DNA of 64,000 nucleotides from contig CAMHOY010000004.1 in assembly GCA_946186915.1 (NCBI GenBank), positions 1-64,000 of the forward strand. The letters are read 5' to 3'. This DNA comes from an uncultured Bacteroidales bacterium (GTDB lineage: Bacteria > Bacteroidota > Bacteroidia > Bacteroidales > Paludibacteraceae). Positions 30,208 through 41,108 of the stretch are shown in pieces. How positions within the stretch are numbered: position 1 is the first letter of the stretch; every line of letters starts with the position of its first letter. The notes below the pieces were generated by a model. The model was not told the origin of the DNA. It did not search any database and was given only the letters and a program-made list of their open reading frames with translations. The translations under genes were made by a program, and so were the position numbers.

Positions 30208-30314
30208 AAATTTTTCTTTGTCAATTTCAGGCGAATAGTATTCGCCGCCGAACGCAATCTTTAGTTATTCCTTATATATTGTTTAATCATTGTTTAATTA
30301 TTACCCTTACTAAC

Positions 30315-30698
30315 ATGGCGAAATTTACTACCAGCAACGGGATCGACTGTATCACCGGAGCACTCAAAAAAACAACCGAACAGGGAGTGAACCATATCAC
30401 GGTCACTAAGAAAAAACACTTCCATGACCCGCTCACCGGCGAAGAGACCGGTATAGGTCCCAATGAAATCTTTATCCAAAACAAACGGGATTATGACGAG
30501 CATCCTCTCACGCCCGGCGAAAAGGCCCAACGAGGCAATTGGCAACAAGCCTGTCGAGATGCCCAACTTATCATCCGCGACAAATCCCATCCTCGTTTTA
30601 TGGAACTCTATAACCGCTGGAGAGCACAACTCTCCGACCCCGAACCGTACAAACAATTCGCTCCCTTTGTCCGCGCTGTTCTGGTCCATGAATCGTGA
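30315..30698 (+). CDS. Hypothetical protein
   Basis: 127 aa ORF starting MAKFTTSNGIDCITGALKK after Bacteroidota-like A/T-rich leader. Confidence 0.6.
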   Translation: MAKFTTSNGIDCITGALKKTTEQGVNHITVTKKKHFHDPLTGEETGIGPNEIFIQNKRDYDEHPLTPGEKAQRGNWQQACRDAQLIIRDKSHPRFMELYNRWRAQLSDPEPYKQFAPFVRAVLVHES

Positions 30699-30716
30699 GT
30701 ACATCACCCATAACAT

Positions 30717-30746
30717 AAAAAATCGCTTCACACGAGGCGATTTTTT
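30717..30746 (+). terminator. Intrinsic terminator
   Basis: aaaaaatcgcttcacacgaggcgatttttt. Confidence 0.8.
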
Positions 30747-30842
30747 ATGCACTCATAGATATGTTCAATGTTTCGTATGGTGTGTATTTTGTTAACTATA
30801 GATAGCAAAATATGAATATTTTGTCTTTTTCTATGCGTTTAG

Positions 30843-30874
30843 TTTGTTCATGTGAAAAAAAAACCGTACCTTTG
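30843..30874 (+). promoter_or_regulatory. Promoter of giant surface protein 2
   Basis: TTTG-N20-TACCTTTG. Confidence 0.75.
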
Positions 30875-30959
30875 CGCCGCTTTCTGTCGGCGCATGTGCG
30901 AGTACGCATATATACGCGAGAAAGAGAAATAACGACGAACATTTAAGATACAAAACAAT

Positions 30960-33900
30960 ATGAGCAAGAAAATTTTGTTTATGAGTAGTGCAAAACTGAC
31001 AGCCATTTCTATTGGTCTGTTGCTGGCTGTGTTCTGCACGGTTGGTATGTCCTTCCGTCCTGTCTATGACGAGGAAGAGGCGGCAGAGATTGTTATGCAT
31101 GGCCCGAGACGGAGTCACTGGACGACATCTGGTTCTTGTGGTGGTACGGACTATCATAACAAAACGGACTATGCCAAGACGGTTGCACAGTCGATGAATG
31201 TGGCGTATGGAACGGTTGCTATTACGGCTAACACCAAGAATGCTACTCCTGTAACGGCTGCGAACGGAAGTCAATCCTACGTAGAATGGGATTCTGGAAT
31301 AGGCGCATCTGAGACATCGGATCAGCGAAGTGATCTTGAGGCTATACATACGAATACGATCACTTTTACAGCAACTCCTACTGATCCGGAAGAGTATCGA
31401 TTTGTGGGTTGGTATAGCGATGCTGGCGGAACAAGTCTTGTCTCCGACGAAGAAGAAACTCCTTGGCAGAAGGATGTGAAATTTGATTCCAAGTATTATA
31501 CTTATAATTCGGGGAGTCATGCTAATACTGAGTATGAAAATGCATCATCCAAACGGTGGACAGTAACATATTATGCTAAGTTTGAGCCCATTCCGTCCAC
31601 GAATGTAACCTTTTTGGCGGCCTCTACTCCGGCAAAGGATAATGGTTCCTATACCGTAGTTGGTAAAGGGGTGAATAGCACAATCACTACTTCCAATCAG
31701 GTTATACCGGTGAAGAGCATTACGTTAACTGCTACACCTTCTGAAGCGACGGAGTTTCTTAACTGGTATAAGTTAGGCGCGGGAGATGAGAAAATAATTC
31801 TTTCTACGGAGAATCCGTTCACGACATCCTTTACGGAGGAGACTACCGTAGGCGTAGAATGGCGTGAATTGGAAAAGAATCTCACCATCGTTTTTAAAGC
31901 AGTGGAGAAAGATGAGTCTGGCGTTAGAAAAGGAAGTTACACCGTTGATGGCGTAACTGTTTCTGCAACGGACCATGAGCATTTTACCGGAGATACGTAT
32001 AGGTATTCTCCTGCACTGGTAGCAACCCCGGCAACGGGTTATAGTTTTAAAGGATGGTATGTCAAAGAAGCAGGAGTAAAACGCTATCTTAGTACAGATG
32101 CTACTTGGACGCCAACGATAACGGAAGAACTGACGATATACGCAGACTTTGTGTTTACAGCATATCCTGCGGAATCGTTGGCTCAATTCAAGGTGGGTTC
32201 TACATACTATGACGATCTCAATGCAGCCAATACAGCCGCGCATGGCGGTAGCAACAAGGTGATTATTTGTAGCCGCGACGGTTACTTGTTGCCGGGTAAT
32301 TATACAATTTCAAGTGATGTAACCTTGCTTATTCCGTATAGCTCCTCAAGTACGTCCAAGCAAACCACGCCGGCTTTAATAGAGATACCCTCTCCCGCTC
32401 CACTTCCGAATGCGTACCGCACGCTTACGATGCTGGATGGTGCAGACATCACTTGTAATGGAACGATATGTGTAGGTGGTCAGATGATATCTCATCAGGG
32501 CGGTAATCCGACAGGTTGTCCCGGTGGAGACTTGGGCGTAATTAATATGGCCAATGGCGGACATATAGAATTAACATCCGGTGCTACATTGTATTGCTGG
32601 GGATTGATTAAAGGTCAGGATCGCGATAAAGGTAATAATACCGATGGAGTAGGAACCATTACGGCAAATAATGGCGCTACCGTATGGGAGAATATTGCTT
32701 TTGGCGATTGGCGAGGAGGTAGTCAGACTTTTGCCGCTTATGAATGTAGATCGACATATCGTTCTTTCCCATTCCAGAGTTATTCAATTCAAAACATTGA
32801 AGTGCCATTGTCGCTGAAATATGGTGCGAGCGAGAAGGTGTATACGGCATTGTATATCCCGACGGGAGATACGGGAAGCGTTCCAACATCTCCAACTTTG
32901 ATAGCGAACTCTGGTGCGCTGTTCCTTTTGAAGGACCCCAAATCGCTTGTCCGTAAGTGGTATGATCCGACTACAGATTTGGTGTGCTATGAGATGTCTG
33001 GTACAGCGCAATTAAATGAATTGTCTATTACAGTAACCATCTCAATTGCAAGTAGAACCATTAATTCTGCTGACTTTGATTTGCCAATCTGCAGCAATAT
33101 GCATATCATTTTGACTAAGTGTGATATGACGCTCTCCAAGCCGATGACGATGCATGCAGGATCTGTACTCGAAATTAAGCCGGATGCGAAAGTGACGATA
33201 GCATCAGATCTTCATTTGTTTGACTATGATCAGTTTGACCAGTTTGCGTATAACAAGTACTTTATGACGGTCAATAATTTGACGAGTCATAAGTATAGAG
33301 GAACCGGAGCTGCGAAAACAGATGCAGTTACAGGCGAACCATATATTGAAGATGCTAAGGTGATTGTGGATGGTACGCTGACCGTAGACGGTGGTGGACT
33401 GTATACTTCCAGTAGCGGAGCGAATATTATGGGCAACGGTGGAGGAAAAGTAATTTTCAAAAGCACGTTGCCATCCGAGAAAAATATCTGGTTCTTGAAG
33501 GGTGGCGCTAGCGGTACATCATCCGGCGGTACAAAATATCACTTTGGTGGTATTTTGGGTAGGGGAGAATGTGATATTTATTTAACGCCTTATTCCATGA
33601 CTGCCGCAAACCTGTGTAACGAAGATGGAACCTATACCAAATCGGCAAAAAACACCTTCTATAATGTGAATGGTCGTTGGTTTGTTGAGGGTAAGCAGAA
33701 CGAAAGAACTTCCGCCGGCCTTGAGCATACATACGAATTTACGTACATGGCAAGCGGTAATAGCGGTGAAAATGTTACCACTTCCGCTGTTTACTCGCAT
33801 GATAGAACAGGTTTGGAGCCGCGGATGAAATGGTTCAACGTGAATACGGACGCATGCGCTAACTGGTGGGTTGACGGAAGCAGCCGCCTGTATAACTGGA

Positions 33901-36900
33901 CCTTGTTTTCTGATTGGCATCAGTTTATTCCAACTGAGATCACAGATGTGTATGGTTGTTCGAATGGTGAGTTGTATACCAAAGTTAGCTGTACCCAGTG
34001 GGACCCATTAGGAGGAACAGATGAAAACTGTCTTTATACTATTGGTGGTGTTAAGAAAGCGCTTGTAGGTACCAGCTTCATCGAGATGGAGCCTAACGCA
34101 GATGATGCAGCTTATCATCGTAAAGGCGCTGCGACCGAATACTACATTAGTTTTGATGGTTGTATATGGCATTCGGCTACGCGTATCGAAGGTGAGAGAA
34201 AGGCTTATACGGTAGAGGAACAGCAATTCATATGGTTTGAGAATAACTGGTTGAATGTGACGCGCGAAGCCCCGTTCTTCTATTCTACCGACGAATTGAA
34301 TGTTAAAACATATTATGAGTATATCGGTAGCGAGTGGGTAATTGCAGAGCCGTACGTGCGTGTAACAACGGACGATCCTACTCAAACACGTAGTTTACTG
34401 ACACTTTACGAGGCATTGGCAGTGGCAAGTCAGTTGAAAAATGCCACGGTTACCATTTTGCGAGATATACCAACGGCAGTTGAGCCTGCTATTTATGCGG
34501 CATCCGGTACTACTTGTACATTGGATTTGAATGGTCATACGGTAACGAGTGCAGCTAACCCGATGATAAATATTAATGCAGCTGGTACAACCTTCACAAT
34601 TTTGGATAATACGACGGAAAAGAAGGGTCAGCTTCGTGCGTGTCCTGTGGGCGGTAATGTGCGAACGATAGGAGTGCAAGTAACAAAAGGTACTTTGAAG
34701 TTACAATCCGGAAAGATATATTCTACCAACTTGACAGCAAGAACGAGTAGCTTAACGGCCGTAACAAACTCTGCCGTTGTAGTTAAAGGAGGCGCAATAT
34801 TCACGATGACAGGAGGATCGGTGGAAAGTGAAGATGAACATCAACCTTATGGTGTCAGTGTGGAGACAAATGGAACAATGAATTTGTCAGGCGGCGAGGT
34901 TATTGCACGTGCAACAAGCCTCTATGCTTCTCGCGGAATCAATCTTGGTAATGGAAATCTTAATATGTCTGGAGGTTCCGTTCAGGCCCTTGCTCCAAAC
35001 TCTACTACTGTTTATGGTATATTGGTGGGTGCAACTGCAAGCTATACGCAGTCTAGTGACAAGACGAGTAAATCTTATGCTACCCTAACTTTAACAGGCG
35101 GATATGTGCTAGGTAGGTCCACTAAAGATGCTCGTGGCGTACATGTTACAGGAGCAGCGGATGTAACAGGTGACTATAATGAAACCACGATAAATCAGAC
35201 TGTTAAAGTGCGTGAATATGGAGTGGCTAATATATCCGGCGGAACTATTATCGCAGAAACGACAACGGACGCTAACGCGTATGGCGTATACTCATATGGT
35301 ACCACAACTATTTCCGGTGGAACGATTACGGCTACAGTATTAAGTTCTACGAAAAGCGGGGCAACTGGAGTGCGTGCTGCAGGAGGTACAACTACAATCA
35401 AAAGCGGAGCCAATATTATCGCTAATGCACCAACCTTAGCGTATGGAGCATTGGTCACAGGTGAAGTGGATGGTACTCGCGGCTGGCAACACTTTGGTAT
35501 TTTGAATGTACAAGGAGGTACCATTACTGCGAACACGTCGAACACAACCAGAGCGTATGGACTCTATGTGACGGCCAGCACTAAAAACTTAGCACTTACA
35601 AATAGTTATAAAGTATTCAATGGTGATTATGCATCATATGGAACAGCCACTATTACCGGCGGGACATTCAATGCTAATGCCAAAACCACTTCTGCAGAAG
35701 GTATACATGTTGAAGGAACGAAGACCTTAAACGCAGCAAGTGCAACTCCGGTTTGTACTATTAACGGTGGATATTTCAAGATGACGGGAACAGGGTCATT
35801 GACAGGTGCAAATACTGCTGCACTTCCCGCAAACTTCCATGTCAATGGTGGTTACTACAGCCATGATGGAAATTTGGAGGGATATACAACATCACCGAAA
35901 CATGTAGTCACATTGCCTTCTTCTGATCCGAATCGCCCGAACTATAATTACAAGGTGGCTGAGGCATATACGATTACATTCAAGAGTGAGAATGGCGAAA
36001 CAACTCTCCAGTCTTCCTATCAAGAAAAAGGAACCACTCCGGAATATAATGGAGAACCCCAGACGAAACCCAGTTCGACCACTACATCTTACGTGTTCGA
36101 CGGATGGTCTTCTGCTGTGGGAGGCTCTTTAGTTTCGCCGCTGACATCCGTAACCTCTTCGGGAGGAACCTATTATGCTCACTTCAACGAAACAACGCTG
36201 AAGTACATGGTTACGCTGGATGCTAAGACGAATGGAGGTAATGAAGAGTCACAAGTACTTTATATAAACCCGGGCGCAGCAGTAGGTACGTTACCTACCG
36301 CTACCAAAACCGGTTATACTTTCAGTGGTTGGTATACATCTGCTTCTGGAGGTACGAAGTTAGAGACAACAGCGACAATCAATGCGGATGCAACTTATAT
36401 TGCACAGTTTACCATCAACCAGCATACCTTGACATGGAATCTGAGTGGCGGTAAAGTGACGACGGCAGGTACGGCAGCAGCAGCGAATGCTACTGGTTCC
36501 CCGAGTGGTTCTGTGAATTATGATGCAGCAATCAACGCGCCTACGGTGGTAAAGACCGGATATACCTTCGCTGGCTGGGGCGTTCCTTCGCCTGCTTCTA
36601 AGATGCCGGATAATGATTTGAGTTATACTGCACATTGGAATCCTGCGACCAACACCAAGTATTACGTAAAGCACTATCAGCAGAATATCAATGATGATGG
36701 TTACACCTTGGCGGATACAGAAACAAAGACCGGAACAACGGACGCAACGGTTACTCCGGATCGTAAGAGTTACGATGGATTCTTAACGCCGGATCCGCAG
36801 TCGTTGACAATTGGTGCGGCGGGGACGAGTTCGCTGACCTATAATTACGACCGCGTTGTATATACTATTAAGTGGAACGCGTACGCAAACGGGGGAACAT

Positions 36901-39900
36901 GCGCGACCCCATCCTCTACGGTACGTCACGGTGCTACTTTGGGCTCTATGCCGGTGGCTACTCCGAATACACCCGGCGTGGTATTTGGCGGCTGGTATAC
37001 TGCTGCAGACGGTGGTACGAGAATCACAGAGACGACGCAGATTCTGCAGAACTACGGTACGCTCTATGCGCACTTTGTGCCGACTTATACCGTTACATGG
37101 AAGAATTACGATGAAAGTACGCTGACGACTATAGAGTTGCCATACGATGCGATACCTTCTTATGGCAGCAATCCGACTCCGGAGCGCGAGGCAGATGAGA
37201 ACTACGTCTATACGTTCGATGGTTGGTCCGCAACAAACGGCGGTGACAAGGTAGAAGAACCGCTTCCTGCTATCTTCGGTAACAAGACATACTACGCACA
37301 CTATAGCACGACCCCAACTGTGGCAAGTGTAAAGGTCGGCAGTAATACTACGTATTATACGACCATTGATGCGGCATTTGCCTTTGCGAATGAACAAACG
37401 GCTAACATGACCATCAAACTATTGAAGAATACGACAGCCGCTGCTTCCTTGGTATATTCCGCAGCTTATAATTGCACCTTGGATTTGAATAATCGTACGC
37501 TTTCAGGTGCAATCAATAAATTGATAGAAATCAACGCTACCGGCAAAACCTTTACTATTGATGATAGCAGTGTTGCTAAGGGAGGAAAGATAAGCACAAC
37601 ACTAAGTACCAATGCTCGTTTGAATTGCGTATACCTTACAGCAGGTACACTTATATTAGAAAAAGGTTATATCTATTCGAGTAATCCGCATACATATTCC
37701 ACGGCATCTGGTAATAAAAATTCGGCGGCAACTGGCGTATATGTGGTTAATGGTAACACATTCACCATGGATGGTGGAAAAGTAGAAAGCGAATCCCAAT
37801 ACGCTTCCTATGCGATATTAGGAAAGAATGGTACGTCCACCATTACCATTAATGGAGGAGAAATATATGGCCATACCACAAAATCCTCCACGTCTGCAGG
37901 TATCTATACCGAGGCAAAAGGATTAACGGTCAATGGCGGTAATATCAAAGCTCAATCGTTTACAACTACTGCGCGAGGTATCTATATTTACGGAGGAACC
38001 GGAACGATTAACGGCGGAACTGTCGAGGCGGTAATTGATACAGTCGGCGGCTCCGGAACCACAACAGCATATGGTATAGCAGTAGGTTATAAGAACACCT
38101 CATATAAGGGAACTCTAACCATCCCATCTACATCGACGGTAGTAGTTAAAGTTGTGGCCAATACGAATACCGCAGGAGGTGTCGTAGTCGGTGGCGGAAC
38201 GGTAAGCAATAAAATTCAGGGCGGAACATACTATGTTCGCACCAAAACAGGAAAATCGGCATATGGCGTTAGCTTGCAAGGAACGACGACTCTATCCGGC
38301 GGAACATTTAGAGTAAATGCGGCAACAACGGATGCATATGGTATTTTGTGTCAACGTGCAACGACGACAGTATCCGGCAATCCTAATTTTATTGTGCATG
38401 CGAATACAACGACTGCGATAGGAATCGTAGCCAATGGTTACATTCCTACTAAAGGAGGAACCACGTATGGTGGTACCGTTAACGTTGGCGGCGGTACATT
38501 TACTGTTTCGACAGGTTCCGGCAATACCGCATATGGTGCTTTAGCACAGCGAACGGGCAAATCTATTTATTCAACAACGAATGATAGTGTCCCCAACAAC
38601 TATGCCAATGCTGGAACAATTACTATTACCGGTGGGGAGTTTGATGTGACGACTTATGCAAGTAATAGTTATGCGGTATTCTGCAATTCTGCGCTTACTC
38701 AGAAAGCAAATGCGGAATATGCCTCTGTATCGGCAACACCGAAGTTGACGGTTAGTGGAGGACGGTTTGTAATGTATTCGGATAATGGAGCAAACACTAC
38801 TTGTTATGCTGCAAATACGGCGGCAAAGGCAACGAACTTCCTTATCCAAGGAGGTTGGTATAGTACCAAGCGAACCGACGCATCTTCGACTTCGAATCTT
38901 GAAGACAAATATACTGCTCCGGGGAAGGCTAGTTGTACATACTATACGATGGAGACCACAAGTGTGGATAAGGCAAGTGTGGGAACTGCATACAACTACA
39001 AAGTAGCGGAGGGATACCAGATTACGTTCAATAACTACGATGGTACGCAGTTACAGCAGTCGTATCAACAGAAGAATACCACTGCGGTTTACGATGGTGC
39101 AACTCCAGAAAGACCGGAGGATGCAAGTTATACCTATGCGTTTAGCGGATGGTCACCTGCGATTACGAAAGTAACAGCTAATGCTACTTATACAGCGACA
39201 TTCAGTAGCACGCCTAAAGCAGTCACTTATTATTACATCGATCCGGCAACGGGCGAGGAGACATCTGTTACCAGTGCTTCTACTCCGTCTAATCCTGCCG
39301 ACTATGATACGGAGGATTACCATTATACGTTCGACGAATGGGTAGCGGATGGTCTTAACTATAGAGCACAATATTCGTCTTCCGAGCGTATCTACGGTGC
39401 AAGACTGGATATCGTAGATTGGACTGCAGATCATATCGTTGTCAATGCTACCAACCTCAGAGCAACGAATGGTGGAACGGCTTGGACTATCAAATATGCA
39501 AGCACTAACTATAATAAAGCAAACCTTGCTGCGGATCGTACCGTGCTCATCGCTCGCGATAAACTGCACGAAACAGCCAATGGTTACGTGGTTATCAAAC
39601 TGCAAGGCAATGCCGGCGTAGAATCCCGTCAGAAATATACAGTTCCTCTGATTTATGATGAAAACGCTACACTCAGCGGAACAGAATCCAACAGCGTTGT
39701 TTATGTGCACATGGGTGCTACGCTGACGGTAGATGCTAACACGACGATCTCGAAACTCTATGTATCTCCGGCTGCAAATGTGGAGATAACGAGCGGAAAG
39801 CTTACCGTAACGGATACCTTGGCGCTGCGTACGCTGCCGTGGCAGAGTGCCGCTATCAATGGTAACTTTACTGCCGGACATACGTACTACACACGTATCG

Positions 39901-41060
39901 GCCCGGATAAGAACAAGACCATCGCCGGACTGAATGGTACGACGACGTATGTACCTACGAGGTACTATCAGCTTGCCCTGCCGTTAAGTTGTTCTATCGC
40001 AGCTGTGCGTCTGTCGGACGGCACTACGCCCGCATATGAATCTACATGGGCACTGAAGAACTACAGCGAGAGCTTGCGTGCTTCTCAAGGCTCGGAGGAA
40101 AACAACTGGGTATTCGTGCCGGAAAGTGGTACCATCCAGGCTTGGACGGGATATGAGTTCATCTCGAACTATAAGTATTATCGCGAGTATTACTTCCCTG
40201 TTACACTTCCGGCATCTGCGACAACAGTTACCGTAGCGCGCACGGGTGACGACAAAGCCAACTCCGGTTGGAATATGATCTGTTCACCGTTGATGAGCAG
40301 ACATCAGAAGAACCCGCATCCGGAAGATATCACGGTGAGCTGGCTCAATGAAGAAGATGGATATACACAGGAGATTCCGAATATCATCCATCCTGCTATT
40401 CCGTTCTTCTATCAGGCGAAGGCTGATAATGAGCAACTCTCCTTTGCCGGTACCGATGTAAAGCCTTCGTTGGCTCCGCGCCGTGTGGCTGCTGCTGAAG
40501 AGCAAGTGCGTATCCAATGGATGCACCTGGATATCAAAGATGCTTCCGGACAAGGCGACCAGACCAGTGTCTATAGCCATCCGACGCGTTATGACGCCGT
40601 TTATAAGACCGGTATCGACGTGGCAAAGCAATCGTTTACTGCTTCACGCGCGTTAATATATAGTTCGCACGCGTACGGAGAGATGGCGTTCGCCGGCGTA
40701 GCAGATGTGCTGCTGGAGAATGGTGTTGCCCTGACGGTATATAGCCCGAAGGAGCAAGAGCTGACGATCTCCATGCGCGACAACGAATGGCTCGACCGTA
40801 TGGCCTTTGTATGGCTCATCGATAACGAGACCGGCGCGCAGATAGACCTGCTTGACTCGGATTATACCTTCGAAGCCGCTGCCGGTACGACGACCGGACG
40901 ATTCATCCTCATGGGACGATTCTTCGCGCCGCAGATCGCTACGGATATCGATGAAGTAGATGGTGAGCAGGCGAAACCGAAGAAACTGATCATCAGAGAT
41001 AAACTGTATATCCTGATTAACGACCAGTTGTATGACGGAACAGGTAAAATGGTAAAATAA
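30960..41060 (+). CDS. Giant secreted beta-helix / Listeria-Bacteroides-repeat protein
   Basis: 3366 aa, signal-like N-terminus, SGGT...AYGV right-handed helix-like repeats in two modules, InlB-type repeats, tail KKLIIRDKLYILINDQLYDGTGKMVK. Confidence 0.85.
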   Translation: MSKKILFMSSAKLTAISIGLLLAVFCTVGMSFRPVYDEEEAAEIVMHGPRRSHWTTSGSCGGTDYHNKTDYAKTVAQSMNVAYGTVAITANTKNATPVTAANGSQSYVEWDSGIGASETSDQRSDLEAIHTNTITFTATPTDPEEYRFVGWYSDAGGTSLVSDEEETPWQKDVKFDSKYYTYNSGSHANTEYENASSKRWTVTYYAKFEPIPSTNVTFLAASTPAKDNGSYTVVGKGVNSTITTSNQVIPVKSITLTATPSEATEFLNWYKLGAGDEKIILSTENPFTTSFTEETTVGVEWRELEKNLTIVFKAVEKDESGVRKGSYTVDGVTVSATDHEHFTGDTYRYSPALVATPATGYSFKGWYVKEAGVKRYLSTDATWTPTITEELTIYADFVFTAYPAESLAQFKVGSTYYDDLNAANTAAHGGSNKVIICSRDGYLLPGNYTISSDVTLLIPYSSSSTSKQTTPALIEIPSPAPLPNAYRTLTMLDGADITCNGTICVGGQMISHQGGNPTGCPGGDLGVINMANGGHIELTSGATLYCWGLIKGQDRDKGNNTDGVGTITANNGATVWENIAFGDWRGGSQTFAAYECRSTYRSFPFQSYSIQNIEVPLSLKYGASEKVYTALYIPTGDTGSVPTSPTLIANSGALFLLKDPKSLVRKWYDPTTDLVCYEMSGTAQLNELSITVTISIASRTINSADFDLPICSNMHIILTKCDMTLSKPMTMHAGSVLEIKPDAKVTIASDLHLFDYDQFDQFAYNKYFMTVNNLTSHKYRGTGAAKTDAVTGEPYIEDAKVIVDGTLTVDGGGLYTSSSGANIMGNGGGKVIFKSTLPSEKNIWFLKGGASGTSSGGTKYHFGGILGRGECDIYLTPYSMTAANLCNEDGTYTKSAKNTFYNVNGRWFVEGKQNERTSAGLEHTYEFTYMASGNSGENVTTSAVYSHDRTGLEPRMKWFNVNTDACANWWVDGSSRLYNWTLFSDWHQFIPTEITDVYGCSNGELYTKVSCTQWDPLGGTDENCLYTIGGVKKALVGTSFIEMEPNADDAAYHRKGAATEYYISFDGCIWHSATRIEGERKAYTVEEQQFIWFENNWLNVTREAPFFYSTDELNVKTYYEYIGSEWVIAEPYVRVTTDDPTQTRSLLTLYEALAVASQLKNATVTILRDIPTAVEPAIYAASGTTCTLDLNGHTVTSAANPMININAAGTTFTILDNTTEKKGQLRACPVGGNVRTIGVQVTKGTLKLQSGKIYSTNLTARTSSLTAVTNSAVVVKGGAIFTMTGGSVESEDEHQPYGVSVETNGTMNLSGGEVIARATSLYASRGINLGNGNLNMSGGSVQALAPNSTTVYGILVGATASYTQSSDKTSKSYATLTLTGGYVLGRSTKDARGVHVTGAADVTGDYNETTINQTVKVREYGVANISGGTIIAETTTDANAYGVYSYGTTTISGGTITATVLSSTKSGATGVRAAGGTTTIKSGANIIANAPTLAYGALVTGEVDGTRGWQHFGILNVQGGTITANTSNTTRAYGLYVTASTKNLALTNSYKVFNGDYASYGTATITGGTFNANAKTTSAEGIHVEGTKTLNAASATPVCTINGGYFKMTGTGSLTGANTAALPANFHVNGGYYSHDGNLEGYTTSPKHVVTLPSSDPNRPNYNYKVAEAYTITFKSENGETTLQSSYQEKGTTPEYNGEPQTKPSSTTTSYVFDGWSSAVGGSLVSPLTSVTSSGGTYYAHFNETTLKYMVTLDAKTNGGNEESQVLYINPGAAVGTLPTATKTGYTFSGWYTSASGGTKLETTATINADATYIAQFTINQHTLTWNLSGGKVTTAGTAAAANATGSPSGSVNYDAAINAPTVVKTGYTFAGWGVPSPASKMPDNDLSYTAHWNPATNTKYYVKHYQQNINDDGYTLADTETKTGTTDATVTPDRKSYDGFLTPDPQSLTIGAAGTSSLTYNYDRVVYTIKWNAYANGGTCATPSSTVRHGATLGSMPVATPNTPGVVFGGWYTAADGGTRITETTQILQNYGTLYAHFVPTYTVTWKNYDESTLTTIELPYDAIPSYGSNPTPEREADENYVYTFDGWSATNGGDKVEEPLPAIFGNKTYYAHYSTTPTVASVKVGSNTTYYTTIDAAFAFANEQTANMTIKLLKNTTAAASLVYSAAYNCTLDLNNRTLSGAINKLIEINATGKTFTIDDSSVAKGGKISTTLSTNARLNCVYLTAGTLILEKGYIYSSNPHTYSTASGNKNSAATGVYVVNGNTFTMDGGKVESESQYASYAILGKNGTSTITINGGEIYGHTTKSSTSAGIYTEAKGLTVNGGNIKAQSFTTTARGIYIYGGTGTINGGTVEAVIDTVGGSGTTTAYGIAVGYKNTSYKGTLTIPSTSTVVVKVVANTNTAGGVVVGGGTVSNKIQGGTYYVRTKTGKSAYGVSLQGTTTLSGGTFRVNAATTDAYGILCQRATTTVSGNPNFIVHANTTTAIGIVANGYIPTKGGTTYGGTVNVGGGTFTVSTGSGNTAYGALAQRTGKSIYSTTNDSVPNNYANAGTITITGGEFDVTTYASNSYAVFCNSALTQKANAEYASVSATPKLTVSGGRFVMYSDNGANTTCYAANTAAKATNFLIQGGWYSTKRTDASSTSNLEDKYTAPGKASCTYYTMETTSVDKASVGTAYNYKVAEGYQITFNNYDGTQLQQSYQQKNTTAVYDGATPERPEDASYTYAFSGWSPAITKVTANATYTATFSSTPKAVTYYYIDPATGEETSVTSASTPSNPADYDTEDYHYTFDEWVADGLNYRAQYSSSERIYGARLDIVDWTADHIVVNATNLRATNGGTAWTIKYASTNYNKANLAADRTVLIARDKLHETANGYVVIKLQGNAGVESRQKYTVPLIYDENATLSGTESNSVVYVHMGATLTVDANTTISKLYVSPAANVEITSGKLTVTDTLALRTLPWQSAAINGNFTAGHTYYTRIGPDKNKTIAGLNGTTTYVPTRYYQLALPLSCSIAAVRLSDGTTPAYESTWALKNYSESLRASQGSEENNWVFVPESGTIQAWTGYEFISNYKYYREYYFPVTLPASATTVTVARTGDDKANSGWNMICSPLMSRHQKNPHPEDITVSWLNEEDGYTQEIPNIIHPAIPFFYQAKADNEQLSFAGTDVKPSLAPRRVAAAEEQVRIQWMHLDIKDASGQGDQTSVYSHPTRYDAVYKTGIDVAKQSFTASRALIYSSHAYGEMAFAGVADVLLENGVALTVYSPKEQELTISMRDNEWLDRMAFVWLIDNETGAQIDLLDSDYTFEAAAGTTTGRFILMGRFFAPQIATDIDEVDGEQAKPKKLIIRDKLYILINDQLYDGTGKMVK
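35960..37310 (+). repeat. Tandem InlB-type repeats in giant protein 2
   Basis: FDGWSS/FSGWYT/FAGWGV/FGGWYT/FDGWSA units. Confidence 0.75.
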
Positions 41061-41108
41061 GGTATTAGTTTGTTTAAACAACCTGTGAAGGTTGGAAATT
41101 TAAGGATA

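Noticed and set aside
34380-39010. Regular SGG/GGT coding repeats considered as CRISPR or DNA repeat array
   Set aside because: Repeats are irregular in length, in frame, and conserved at amino-acid level; no identical repeats with unique spacers.
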